In this document: positions 21,309 to 32,156 of the stretch, piece after piece | Layout of the letters: each line of letters opens with the position of its first letter | Numbering within the stretch: the first letter of the stretch is position 1 | Assembly: GCA_032158295.1 (NCBI GenBank) | Contig: CM063245.1 | Location: 4,946,700 to 5,010,699, forward strand | Origin: Pycnopodia helianthoides | Taxonomy: Eukaryota; Echinodermata; Asteroidea; Forcipulatida; Asteriidae | Direction of reading: 5' to 3' | Length of the DNA: 64,000 bases | Position numbers and translations under genes: made by a program | Notes under the pieces: model-generated | What the model was told of the DNA's origin: nothing | Database searches by the model: none | The model's input: only the letters and a program-made list of their open reading frames with translations

Positions 21309-21495
21309 GGGCCCAGTTTCATAGAGCTTCCAAAAAACAAAAGTGCTTACAGATTTCCTGCTAAGCAAAAAAAGCAGGACACCAGTGAGAAATAGTATGT
21401 GTGTGAGATGTTTTGGCTGGTGATTTCATTGTGGTAAGCAAAATTGTTTTGTGCTTAGTTACTTTGTGTGTTTAAACAGCTCTATAAAGTTGGGC
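21309..21495. repeat. GGGCCC-family MITE (subfamily A)
   Basis: GGGCCCAGTTTCATAGAGCT at the left and ACAGCTCTATAAAGTTGGGC at the right. Confidence 0.7.
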
Positions 21496-22724
21496 GAAGG
21501 TTATCAAGGTTCCTGTTAAACTGGTCAAGTTTTAAATGTCTGACAATTGTAGTATATAAAAAAACAGGAAGTGTTATGGGCCTGTAAATAGTGGAATGTT
21601 CTGTTACAATGATTACTCTATAAAATAATTATGTAATTTAAGGCAGTCATGTTTTTACAAGCCGCAAACATTTCATTTGGGTCACTGAATTAAAATTGGT
21701 TAGAATCTATACCTGACTTCCAAGAGATAACTTTTCTTAAACTGCTTATGATTTGTGCAAATTTTTTTTTAAATGCTGGTCTTGAAAAAAAATAAAGCAA
21801 ACCATTTTTAAAAACACATTTACAGTCACAGAATAATGTCTTGTTTTATGTTTTTACTCTAGAACTTGGCCACTTCTAACATTAACAAGTGGGTGTGTCT
21901 CTTATTAGTAACCCATAATGTGTTTGGAAACTTCTGTTATAAGTTAAATTTGTGGAAATCATTAATTTTGTGGTTGGAAGAGTTTCTGACCATCAGTTTT
22001 CAATAAACACACCACACAACAAACCTTACCCAAAGGGTTGACATTTTTGTCTTGGAATTTGTGCATGTTTTTTTTGACAAATCAAAGAAAGAAACAAGTG
22101 TGGTGGTGAATACTTTGTTTCTACAAATAAGGACAATTAGTACTGGTATCAAGTTTTATGAAGTCAACTTTCAGACTGAAAGTCAGTTATTTATTTACAT
22201 ATTTTGCCAACCAATCATAAATATAACTTTAAAGGGATGCACGGACAAAGGGGCATTAGAGGCCAAGGCTGTGACCCCTGTGAAATTTCAGGTCAACATG
22301 TCCTGACTGTCTGGCAAGGGAGGGGGGAACATTTCCTAAGGAAGCCCTTTGAAGTAAGCTTTCAAAACTAATTCCACGATAATCAACTATGGTCAAGAGT
22401 TTGGAAGGTTTTTAGTGGGGGGGGGGGGTGTTTTAAACGTATTCTAACCAATTCCAGTTGTTGTTTTTTTTGCCTTGCACTGTAATTCAGTTATACAAGT
22501 TACTGAGTCTAGGCGAAAATTTCAAAAAACAGTTTAAAAGTATTGTTTTGATTTGTCTGACTGGTGAATTTTTTTTTTCAGGTTGCATGGAGGCAAACAA
22601 AATAATGCAAACAATTGTGAAATGCAAGAAGAATTATTAAACATATTTCAGCATGTAATGCACTGAACCTTTTTGTTTTGCTTGTTTAATTTTATGCAGT
22701 TTTTGTGACATTGTTCCCCCTTTG

Positions 22725-23095
22725 TTAAAGGAACATTACAGAATTGGTAAGAAAAAAAGATTTACATGAAACTTACACGGTCTTATGATGATGATAGTAG
22801 AAAACATCTCTTGAAATATTTCTGTCTGAAATGCCATATTAGATGAGAAATTAATAAACTAATTTTCCGATTGGAGTTTATCGCTCAGTGAGCATTTTAT
22901 TCATTTGTTGAATCGATATGATTTCATGCAAATGTGTAATCGGTTTTACACTATTTTCTCGTGACCCAGATGGCTGATCGATCTCAAACTTCTACAGGTT
23001 TGTCAGTTTATGTATATTATGGTGGATTACATAAAGTGCTTACACTGCCAGCAACTGTTTTGTTAGCAAAAACCAATTCTGTAATGTTCCTTTAA
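22725..23095. mobile_element. TTAA-bounded 371-bp MITE, copy 1
   Basis: TTAA, then AGGAACATTACAGAATTGG at the left; CCAATTCTGTAATGTTCCT, then TTAA at the right. It is homologous to 25574-25968 but inverted. Confidence 0.75.
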
Positions 23096-23694
23096 CCAAA
23101 ATATTTTATCTTCAGATATGGCCGTCTCGATGTCATCTTTTGTGTATTTGAATATTATAATTTGATTGAATACACAACTAAAGTATGAAGGCCCTACTGC
23201 CTACAAATATTTTGTGTGTATAGTTTTCAAAGTGATATTCCTAAAAAAGAAAAGAAAAAAAGAGATATCTTACAAGTTTGAAAAGTGACAAGCAATAATA
23301 ATACGTTTTTCTTCAATGGGGACGCTTATTACGCGGATCAAAATCTAGCTATTTGCCACAACTGAATTTACTTATTAGGACATGGTCAAACGTAATTTGA
23401 GTTTCGCTAGTAACTCCATGCTGAGCGCCTTACGGCATAAATAATTAGACAGAGCAGAGACTAAAAAGTGGGCGTGCGCCACCTATTGGCGAAAAGTAAC
23501 TACCGGAAATAAAAGAAAACAACACACGTGACACACAGCATTACAGTGCACATACGTGACAACAGGCGGTGACACTGACAGTGTCATTGCGTGACTGGTG
23601 ATATTTGTTTGTTGCAAGTTGTGCTTTATGTTTTTGTGAAAGTCACTGCATTTGGTAGGAATTTTGGAAGTGTTGTGGTGTTAACTTTGTCAAA

Positions 23695-23746
23695 ATGTCG
23701 TTCTGTTCGTGGGGAGGAGAAAAATTCAAAAATCACTTCGATGCAG
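23695..23746 (+). CDS. MSRB1: MSRB1 exon 1
   Basis: ATG at 23695 with A at -3; 17 codons plus one base before donor GTCAGTAA. It encodes [17 protein letters not shown], matching the human start MSFCSFFGGEVFQNHF. Confidence 0.9.
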
Positions 23747-26700
23747 GTCAGTAAACTGGTAAAAAAGTAAAGTAGTGAATTTATGTTTATGCTGCAGAAC
23801 AAGCCCCATAACATACGTAGTGCCATTACGGCCCCAGTACGCTGGACAACCCCCGCTTCTTGGCCCTACGGCTATGCCCAAGTACCACCAGGAGGTGAAA
23901 TAATGTTTTTTATTTGAAACCCACGCTTTTAGGACATGATTCCCCCAATTATCACTTACCATACATGCCATAGCGCAATTGTGGAGAGCACATTTACAAA
24001 GGTACTAACAAAGTAAACAATATTCTACAGTTAGGAATTTAACAATACAATAGATATAAAAATTGCATTCCTCATTGTTTTGTTTTAACATACATGTACC
24101 TTTAGTACACTGATGTGTGATGACTGATAAGCACTGAATACCCCGTGCTTTCCAAGTCCTGTGGAAAGAAAACAAATCCACAGGTAACTCGGTTTGGGAT
24201 TTGAACCCATGACCCAGCATTCCATGGAGCAGATTTCCAACCTCTAGCGGACACTGAGCATGCACACAGACGAGAGGCCAGTTCAAATCCTGTGATTAGC
24301 AGTGGTTACCCCAATTGTGCCGATTGTGCAGGGTTAGTTTGGCGCGATCGACCGATTGTGCAGGATTGGTTTGGCGCGATCGGCCGATTGTGCAGGAATG
24401 GTTTTGCGCGATCGGCCGATTGGGTTAGGGTGGTTAGGGTTAGGGTAGGGTTAGGGTTAGGGTTAGGGTTAGGGTTCCTTCCTCCCTGGTTAGTTAGTGT
24501 AAGGGTAAGGGTTAGGGTTTGGGTTTGGGTTAGGGTTTGGGTTAGGGTTAAGGTTAGGGCACGATCGAATAAATTCCTGCACAATCGCCCGATCGCGCAA
24601 AAAATACTTGCAGCGCGATCGGTCGATCGCGCAACAATGTACATTGCGCGATCGACCGATTGTAGCGCGATCGACCGATTGTTGCGCGATCGACCGATTG
24701 CTGCGCGACCAATAGATCTTTCAATAGCGCAGCGCGATCGGTTGATCGCGCCGATTGACCGATCGCGCCCAACAAATATATTAACAGTTGGTTCTAACCC
24801 CTACTAAGTAGCCTTTTTCCCTGCGCTGGACTCAGAAAGCACAGGGTATATGTTGGACAGACCGGAGTACTGTAGGGAAGTCGCCCTCCAGGAATGTAAA
24901 ATACCTTTCTTAATATTTGAAAAGGACGTTATTTCGATTCTCCCCCAGGTATTTATGTCTGCTCCAACTGTGGTCATGAATTATTCAACAGTGTGTCAAA
25001 GTTCAAGCACTCATCCCCCTGGCCAGCTTTCACGGAAACTGTCCTACCAGACAGTGTTTTCTAAAAAGTCAGAAGGTGGCAATGCCTTGAAGGTGAGTTT
25101 CTCTTATGAGGTGTTGTTTCCATGGTGTTAGTTCCAATCGTATGTTCAAAATGCCAGCCCGACTGGCTTTCGAAAACTCATGGGAACCAGTACAGACATT
25201 TTCATTCATTTTCATTTTTTTTTGGGGGGGGGGGGGTGGGGGGGTATTTTATGTATCAAACCATTCATTTGTGCATTTTTTTGTTCAATCTTTTTATATT
25301 TTTATCTGAGGGGGGGGGGTAACTGAGCAGGGGAGCATCAGTCCCCCTACCCCAGGTTACTTCAGTGTATTTAATTGATGAACAACATTCTTGATATTTT
25401 AAACATGTATTTAAGTATTATTTATTTTAAAGTAGTTAGTTTTTTTCCAGCTTTTACATGTATCACATGTTTTATGTTAAGCTTATAAGGGTTTGTGTGT
25501 TTAAAGAAGATGAAGACTGGGGAATTCCAATAGAAAATTGACCATAAGAACAAATATTGTTTTCTCAATTTCATTAAAGGAACATTACAGAATTGGTTTC
25601 TGCTAACAAAACAGTTGCTTGCAGTGTAAGCACTTTATGTAATCCACCATATACATAAACTGACAAACCTGTAGAAGTTTGAGATCGATCGGCCATCTGG
25701 GTCACGAGAAAATAGTGAAAAACTGATTACACATTTGCATGAAATTGTATAGATTCAACAAATGAATAAAACGCTCACTGAGCGATAAACTCCAATCGGA
25801 AAATTAGTTTATTCATTTCTCATTAAAAATGGCATTTCAGACAGAAAATTTCAAGGGATGTTTTCTACTATCATCATCATTAGACCTGTGTAAGTTTTGA
25901 TGTAAATCTGTGATCAAAACGAATATTTTACAAGTTTTTTTCTTACCAATTCTGTAATGTTCCTTTAAATCAAATAAATCAAACATTTAGCGAGCTTGAT
26001 ATATTTTTGAGCATTTTCTCTGTTGTGACTTTATACCCAGGTATCCTGCAATAAGTGTGGTAATGGCCTCGGACATGAGTTCCTTAAGGACGGACCAGAT
26101 GGGAACTCAAGATTTTGAATATTCTCATCCTCCCTAGAATTCAAGAAGGGGAGTAAAGGTAACTATTTCAATTGAACTATTTGTTAGATTTTACCTCTTT
26201 AGATAATGATACAGGCTGCAAACGACTTGTACTAAAATACCTAGATTGTGGCAGCAAACAGACGCAAGATTTGACACACGCCCACACAAGCAGATAGGGT
26301 CAAATTAAAGGTCATGTCCAAAACTGACATGTTCCAATGCCGGGCTCGAAATTTACACTGGACCACAGGCCCAAGGCCAGTATGCTTTTGATGATAATAA
26401 TCTTGCCGCATCTTAAATTAAAAAAATTATGTTCAAATGTTGAGACTGATAAATATCTGTCATTTCTGTTGAGTATTGAAAGTATTAACCCATAAGACAT
26501 TAAGAGATAAATCTTCTTTTAGTGCTTGTTTAAATAAAAACAGTTTAATTGTGTCACTGTGTACGTTCGCATTTAATGGTTTCTGGGGTCGATTTCACAA
26601 AACTCTTCCTAACTTAGGACTAGTCCTAGGCAATGCTAAGAAAAAGGACTAGTCCTAAGTTAGGACCAGTACTAAGGACTAGTCCTATCTCTTAGCATTG

Positions 26701-28526
26701 CCTAGGACTAGTCCTAAGTTAGGAAGAGTTTTGTGAAATCGACCCCGGGTCCCGTAAAGATTTTGAGCAACAAGTCCTGTTGTCTTGTGGATTTTTCCCC
26801 CCTTTTGAGCCCTGCAATGTTACCCAAACATAGTACAGTTCTGAAATAAAATAAGATTTCAATTGCTGTTTTGTGTTTTGTTTGATTTTTTGCCAGACTA
26901 CTGACAAATTTGAGTCGAGAAGTTGACACTATTTGCCATGTCTGGTCATATTGCCACATTTTAACCAGTTTCTTGACTGGGAATTTCTTTTGGGTTGTGT
27001 GGAGGCAAACATACATGTCCAGCCTCCTTCTGTAGCTACTAAAGTGCTGATTGTGCCGTAGTCAAGTACTTTTTGGCCGAGTACTAAGTTCCGCCAAGTA
27101 CAAAGGTTGCCAAGTAGTCTTGAGTTCGAGTACTGTAATTTCCTGCCTATAAGGCGCTCGGCGTATAAGGCGCAGTACCCCCAAATCATTGAAAAACATA
27201 TTTAAATTCAACGTACATCAGGCGCACCTCCGTACAAGACACATCATGTTTTCATAATAAAGAGGCTTGCAAAGCCATTCACGGTTGGTATATCACCACT
27301 TATGGGGTAATTGTGTTGGTAGAGGACGCTTACCATAACATAAAGGGATTGTCATTTTTGTAAATCACGAACATAAGTAAAACATCACTTCTATTTTTCT
27401 ATTTTGTGTGTGTTCATTTTCGTTTTTAAGGTTTTTTTTTTCTAAAACATAGCTTCATGGCTTTTCTTTTCACGCAACGAGTGCGCACACAAACACGTTG
27501 TGCTAACGTTTCCCAATGAGTTGGCTGCTAGTCTTTGTTATCAGGCATTTTTGCGTGCTACACTACATGCAAGAACTACCAAACACTAGAGGGCGCTCTC
27601 ATAACAACACTTTCACAATAAGAACATCTGTTGGCAAAATCTAACAATGCATTACACAATAACATACAAGAACGACTTGATAAGTAAAGACTAGAGTATG
27701 TCGCTGGTGTACATGCTAGCCATGTACAAGCTGGTCTTAGCTGGTTCGCGCCGGTATTATCATTATTATTGTGGACATCTGAAATCAAATTTGCGGTCAC
27801 GAGTTTCAAGAGATGCATTAATCTGGGGGCCTGAAATATGAAGCGCAGTTAACCCCTGTCTATGCACATGTAGGATAGTCTAAGAATGAGATCAATCATA
27901 AATGTCTGGTTGAGGGGGTTTATTTCTCTAAATGAAAAATAGTTGGTCTGTACATTGACACAAGCTACAAGATCGATTAATATTTTTGTATTCTGGACTA
28001 GCGGCTATCACGTGTACATTGTGTCGAATAACAGAAAAGGTACTTGATTCTTTTAGCGCACTAATAAAAAGTATTGAAAAGTTCATCACTTGTTTAAAAA
28101 AATTTAAGTGGTATTCTGACTACACGTATTGACAATCAAGTCTGAGTACATTTTTCACGTCGAGTATCTTCTAAACAGTACCTGAGTGGAACTTTAGTCT
28201 AGATACCATTTAAAGGTATCTTTAAAGGTATCAGTACAACAATGCCTTACAGTGAAAAATCCAATAGATACATGAAATGTAAACAGTTGTCTGCGTGTAA
28301 ATTGTGTTGCATGGTTGTGCAGGATTTCTTTAAAACTCAAGTTAAGATTTGTGTATTTGAATGTATGGAAGTGAAAGTCCTTCCTTGCCAGGAAAAGTTA
28401 TTATTATTATTTTTTTATAAGGGCAGTAAAATGACAGAAACATCAAGATTGACGGTTCAAAATTACAGGCGAAAAAACCCCTGAAAGTTTCATGATAATT
28501 TTTGTTTATTTTAAACAGGGAAGTAA
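23695..28526 (+). CDS. MSRB1: Methionine-R-sulfoxide reductase B1, selenoprotein (4 coding exons)
   Basis: MSRB1 reduces methionine-R-sulfoxide in proteins, in cytosol and nucleus. Exons 23695-23746, 24949-25092, 26041-26158 and 28519-28526 give about 106 residues (human 116). Landmarks are [15 protein letters not shown] with the N-terminal Cys4, two zinc-binding CxxC pairs (CSNC and CNKC), [10 protein letters not shown] and [13 protein letters not shown]. After NSRF comes an in-frame TGA (26116-26118), then IFSSSL: this is the catalytic selenocysteine position. A SECIS hairpin at 28875-28922 supports UGA recoding. Exon 2 carries one extra base in a T run near 25056-25061, which would stop translation at TAA (25061-25063). 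Removing one T restores the family sequence (DSV, then [10 protein letters not shown]) and the phase into exon 3. The short C-terminus (GSKGK, stop) depends on the exon 4 acceptor choice. Confidence 0.9.
24180..24290 (-). repeat. tRNA-like SINE head
   Basis: The minus strand reads GCTCAGTGTCCGCTAGAGGT, a CTCCATG loop and GGGTTCAAATCCC. It lies in MSRB1 intron 1 and is not a foldable full tRNA. Confidence 0.4.
24335..24775. repeat. Interstitial telomere-type repeat flanked by GCGCGATCG repeats
   Basis: TTAGGG repeats and variants (TTTGGG, TAAGGG) occupy about 24424-24560. On the left are three copies, and on the right about seven, of a GCGCGATCGACCGATTG-type motif. The right block starts inverted relative to the left (TTCCTGCACAATCG against CGATTGTGCAGGAA). 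The whole lies in MSRB1 intron 1. Confidence 0.85.
24949..25092 (+). CDS. MSRB1: MSRB1 exon 2 (apparent +1 frameshift)
   Basis: Acceptor TCCCCCAG, donor GTGAGTTT. The first part reads [18 protein letters not shown] and [15 protein letters not shown]. After GTTTTC the frame hits TAA, while the downstream frame reads [10 protein letters not shown], the proper family continuation. At 144 bp the exon is one base longer than the phases of exons 1 and 3 allow. Confidence 0.88.
25574..25968. mobile_element. TTAA-bounded 395-bp MITE, copy 2 (inverted)
   Basis: TTAA plus AGGAACATTACAGAATTGG, and the mirrored right end with TTAA. It is the reverse complement of the element at 22725 over most of its length. 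MSRB1 intron 2. Confidence 0.8.
26041..26158 (+). CDS. MSRB1: MSRB1 exon 3 with selenocysteine codon
   Basis: Acceptor TATACCCAG, donor GTAACT, phase 0 in, phase 1 out. It encodes [19 protein letters not shown] and NSRF, then TGA at 26116-26118, then [13 protein letters not shown]. No other frame resembles the family. Confidence 0.92.
26585..26746. repeat. 162-bp near-perfect palindrome (MITE)
   Basis: GGGGTCGATTTCACAAAACT at the left mirrors AGTTTTGTGAAATCGACCCC at the right. The interior repeats GGACTAGTCC. MSRB1 intron 3. Confidence 0.9.
28519..28526 (+). CDS. MSRB1: MSRB1 exon 4, end of coding region
   Basis: After acceptor TTTAAACAG the bases GG complete a Gly codon, followed by AAG and TAA. 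Two later AGs would give other short tails. The exon assignment is supported by the SECIS about 350 bases downstream in the same exon. Confidence 0.6.
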
Positions 28527-28874
28527 AGGAGAGGTGGTACAGCGAGGGCGGCATGTGGCTGCCCCTTTAAAGGAGATTTATGGAACTACATCAATCTGAA
28601 GTATTTAGAAAAATTCATGTTGTCTATTTGAGGGAAGCTACAGCATTTTTGTTTTTAAAGGTAAATTTTGTAATCTTATCTTAGATATTATGTGTTAGGT
28701 GATGATGGCATTGCTGTCATGGTTTACTTGTTGGCTACAGTAATCCTCGGCTAAATGGGTTGTTGATTCATTTTTTCCTTTAAAAAAAAATCTCGCTGCT
28801 AAGTTCACGTAGTTCCATTGTGTCCATCAGTAAAGTATGGTGGTAGGTTACTATGGCATCGTATTGGCCAGCCA

Positions 28875-28922
28875 ATGAAGTTCCACAGTTAAAGCCCTCG
28901 ATGGGACGGCTGTGGAGCTGAT
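28875..28922 (+). promoter_or_regulatory. SECIS element in MSRB1 3' UTR
   Basis: ATGA at 28875-28878 and TGAT at 28919-28922 form the non-Watson-Crick quartet. A nine-pair helix (GTTCCACAG with CTGTGGAGC, one G-U) lies between. AAA at 28891-28893 sits 12 nt after ATGA, the canonical spacing. CCC and GGG around TCGAT form an extra mini-helix, the form 2 type. It lies about 400 nt downstream of the UGA on the spliced message. It recruits SBP2 to decode UGA as selenocysteine. Confidence 0.88.
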
Positions 28923-29219
28923 CTTACGTACAGGCCGTGGCATCTTAACCTGCAACTGTACACATACATTAACTATATTGTATAGTGAAATTCCAAGCCC
29001 TGGTGGTACCCATTTTTTAATCACGAGGTCTGAAAGTGACCCATGATCATAAAGAAACCTCTTTAACAGACTCTTTCTTATGGATAGTGTCAAGATTCTA
29101 TTGGAAGTTTTATTTTTATAAATGGTTGTATTTTTGTTTATTATTCATGGTGTGTTTAACTGTTTTTATATTTGTACCAGAGTGTAGTGAAATAGCAAGT
29201 ACTATTAATAGATCACACA

Positions 29220-29463
29220 TTAACCCTCCTACAACAACATGTACTCTTGGTGACATTTTCCAGCGTGTTTTCAAAACCAACCATTTGAAATCATTCAACT
29301 GCACGGGTTATGCCTGATGGCACAAACTCTGCACAGAACCAACTACCTCTTGTGCGCTGTGTACGCATTCCCAAAATGATATCGTGTTGCAGGCTGGCCT
29401 TGTTTATCTGTCATTCAAAAGAACAGTGGATGATAGTAAATGGTCAGGCAGTAGGAGGGTTGA
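29220..29463. mobile_element. piggyBac-like MITE, copy 3 (opposite orientation)
   Basis: It starts TTAACCCTCCTAC and ends GTAGGAGGGTTGA, so the right TTAA has mutated to TTGA. The interior matches the copies at 2656 and 10204 read in reverse. Confidence 0.7.
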
Positions 29464-29784
29464 TACCTTATTGATAAACTACCTTTCAAACTACACAGAA
29501 ACTCTGATGCAAAGTTTGTGGTTCCAACTGCACTTCTTCTGCAAAGGAGTAGCAGTACATGTATTTGATGATGTCATTTTGCTATGGGTCTGTTGTATAT
29601 TTTGTTTATATGAGAATAAATGTTTACAGATAACTATTGGGAACCATAGTAAGTGCCTGCACAATATGTATCAAGAGGGTTTAAGCCTAATGTACAGAAA
29701 TTGTCCTTGTCATGATGATCTTTATATATAGACCCCACTAGTGTGTCTTTGGCTGGAGAGACTCCCGAGTTGCCATTAATATAT

Positions 29785-30145
29785 AATAATAATAATAGTG
29801 GCTTCTCAGTCTTATAAAGCGCTCAAATCCATCACTCAGTGACACTCATGGCACTCTTACATTAATACCCTGATCACTGGGTCAATTATTTCCTTCCTTA
29901 AACCATCTCAGCTCCCTTGGGAGTATTCAGCCTGTGCTGCCAAATATATAGCGCACTAAGCTAAATCAATCACAAGAACCCATCTCTGCCCTCACAGGTA
30001 CCCATTCACCCCTGGGTGAAGAGAAGCAATTATAGTTAAGTGTCTTGCTCAGGGACACAAGGTGTCATGACCGGGGTTCGAACCTACATCCTGATGACTC
30101 AGCCACCCGAACTTGAGTCCGATGCACTAAATGGCTCGACACATT
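29785..30145 (-). repeat. Full-length tRNA-Leu-derived SINE
   Basis: On the minus strand: a head with GGACTCAAGTTC (CAA-type anticodon loop), a GGTTCGAACCCCGG B box, AAGACACTTAAC, GGGTGAATGGGTACCTGTGA, GCGCTATATATTTGG and an (ATT)n tail near 29785. Confidence 0.75.
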
Positions 30146-30462
30146 TTCCTCCAGCATATGGTAACTCAATGCCAAAATGATTGAATTCTGATAAGATTGG
30201 TACACCTGGCCCAGGGCAAATTATCGGTAGTTTGGAGTCATGGCCACATTCGCTGTGATAGGGTTAATTTTCAAGTGCAAGAATGAAATTTCAGGAGACT
30301 TGATTAATGATGTTATATCAGACTTTTCTTTAAATATATAAATGTAGTTAAATAAAATGGTTTTATGAAATAAATCAAAAGAAACTTAAAAAAAAAAAAA
30401 TACTATGTATGCGTATGTCTCAGTTTAAACTACGATTAATTAATACAATTGGTGTCAATTAG

Positions 30463-30735
30463 CTATCGTGTGGCCAGATTGTCTAGCTCCTGTAGGGGCT
30501 GCTCGCCAGAGCAACTGTGAAAAATGCTGTCATTGGTCATGTGGGCAGCTGTTCGGAGGGAAGCTCCACACTCACAGGCTGGACAAGCAATCAAGCCCAT
30601 CCAGAATGGGCCACGACAAACCACTCTGGGCAGGTGACATCCGAGTGGCTTGTGGCTTGGTTTGTTGATAAAGTCATTTAGCCGTGATGTTGACTTAAAC
30701 CAATGTTCTTCCATTGATGTGTCAAGAGTTCCCAA
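30463..30735 (-). pseudogene. Non-LTR retrotransposon ORF2 C-terminal remnant
   Basis: The 90-residue minus-strand frame contains STSRLNDFINKP, LGCHLPRVVCRG and CPACECGASLRTAAHMTNDS followed by IFHSC. This resembles the C-terminal Cys/His motif and preceding LPR block of reverse-transcriptase ORFs. No reverse-transcriptase core is nearby. The family call is by motif only. Confidence 0.4.
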
Positions 30736-31299
30736 GAGTTACTTATTTAGGACCAAAGTCTCCATCCAAATTCTCTACACCTCAAAGACAGGTTTTTTTT
30801 CACATTTTAAATCATAACATTCAGTTATTCCTAACCCCTTTAAAATGATGGTCAAAGTCCAACGATCTAGCTTAGAAAAGTACATTTCATTCAATTTCAT
30901 TATCAAGAAGTGTAACGAATGACCCAGACAGCTAACTTGTGTGAGAACAGTAACGATTTCTACTACTTCACATATTTTGTTGTGTTTGTTGTACAAATAA
31001 CTACGCTTATTGTTTGGCACAGTGACTCATGGATTTCTCAGATGAAAGCACTTCAAGTTTGGACTTCATGTATGATCAAGGTGGCCAAGGTGACCAAGGT
31101 TTGCATTCACGAGTGTTTACTCTGGCTGATGAACTTGAAAAAGTAGCAAAAGCAAATGTGACGATTGAACCAAAATTTATCGGCTACGAAATAACTTAAC
31201 CGGAAAAATTTTGATTTTCCTTGCGTGGATTGATTTTTCATTCACACATCACAAATGTACATTTGGATTCTCTTGATTTATATCTTCTATTCTTGATGC

Positions 31300-31585
31300 A
31301 CCATTTTTAGCACTCCTGCCTTGTGTTGCAGACCCTCTATTACTGACAACATCATCCAAGTTGTGGTCGTTTCTCTATGGTTGTATACATCTTCAACTTA
31401 TTGAATTGTATACTGTGTGTTTGTTTTTTGAGAAATGGCCGAATAAATAATAATAATAATTTCCTGATGACGCTATGGCAACAAACGTTTCTCATGATCT
31501 CAAGCTGTTGATTTGAGATTGTCCCGATTTTGACTTTGTAAGCAAATTCTTTTCCCAATTTCTTTTTGATCATGTTGATAAAAAG
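31300..31585 (-). pseudogene. Decayed copy of THUMPD1 last exon
   Basis: The segment aligns in order with 36010-36190. It shares CAGACCCTCTATTACTGACA (one mismatch), CATC(C)AAGTTGT, CTTCAACTTATTGAA, GCAACAAACGTTTCTCATGATCTCAA, and the TTTGTAAGCAAATTC part. Its minus-strand reading still shows GKEFAYKV and IMRNVCCHSVIR, against GKEITHKV and IIRNVCCLSVVR of the true gene. A (TAA)n stretch and indels break the frame. It lies about 4.7 kb beyond the 3' end of THUMPD1, in the same orientation. Confidence 0.85.
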
Positions 31586-31839
31586 TGGCAAGTGAATTTG
31601 TTTTTTAAACTAAAGTCAACTGAAGAGGGTTAAATTTTTAAAATCCCTGACGGTACAAAAATGTACATGAATCATTCTTTGGCTTGCTGCGGCATGAGTA
31701 CAGCAAGACAGAACGAGGAAGTAAAATGAGGAAGTAATTTTTTGTATATTACATGTAGGCCTATGCCATTCAGTTTGTCCAACCTAAACCTACACAACTT
31801 TGTATCCTGGCCCCCCCCCCCATGCTCAGAACTCCCCTT

Positions 31840-32156
31840 CAGCGGCGTAGCCAAGGGGGGCAAGTGCCCCCCCCCCCCCCCACAAATTTCACAATAGTGC
31901 TCACAAAAATAAAAAGAGGAAAAAATGAGGAAAATTTGTTTTTGTATAATCTAATGTAGTGAACGATCGTGTTCGGGATCACTACCATGGCCACAAAATG
32001 CTAAGAATATAAGAGGATGGTGGCCCCCTGCAGAGTCCTTCTCCCAAAATAAAAGCATGACCCCACCACCGACAAACCCATTCCCCTGAGGCCCCCCCTT
32101 CCACTTGAAAGCAATACCCCCCCCCCACCACCGAAAAAGTCCTGGCTATGCCGCTG
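31840..32156. mobile_element. hAT-like MITE with CAGCGGCGTAGCC ends
   Basis: CAGCGGCGTAGCCAAGG mirrors CCTGGCTATGCCGCTG. Flanks CTCCCCTT and CCCCCCTT match at 7 of 8 bases, fitting an 8-bp target duplication. The interior has long C and G runs. Confidence 0.7.

Larger units (their letters stand above)
17975..23694. other. UBFD1 3' UTR and intergenic space, repeat-rich
   Basis: I see no further protein gene here. The 3' UTR of UBFD1 must start at 17975, but its poly(A) site cannot be fixed because AATAAA occurs several times (for example near 20371 and 21790). Identified contents are the MITEs listed at 18440, 18877, 19401, 19697, 19875, 21309 and 22725. Confidence 0.6.

Noticed and set aside
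24292..24807. 171-codon frame ([13 protein letters not shown]...) as a gene
   Set aside because: It is translation of TTAGGG repeats and the flanking motif array.
25061..25063. TAA in MSRB1 exon 2 as the true end of the protein
   Set aside because: Family sequence resumes one base later and the next exons, UGA and SECIS are intact, so an indel is the better explanation.
28690..28770. First SECIS candidate around GATGATGGCATTGCTG
   Set aside because: The arms do not pair; the hairpin at 28875-28922 fits all core rules.
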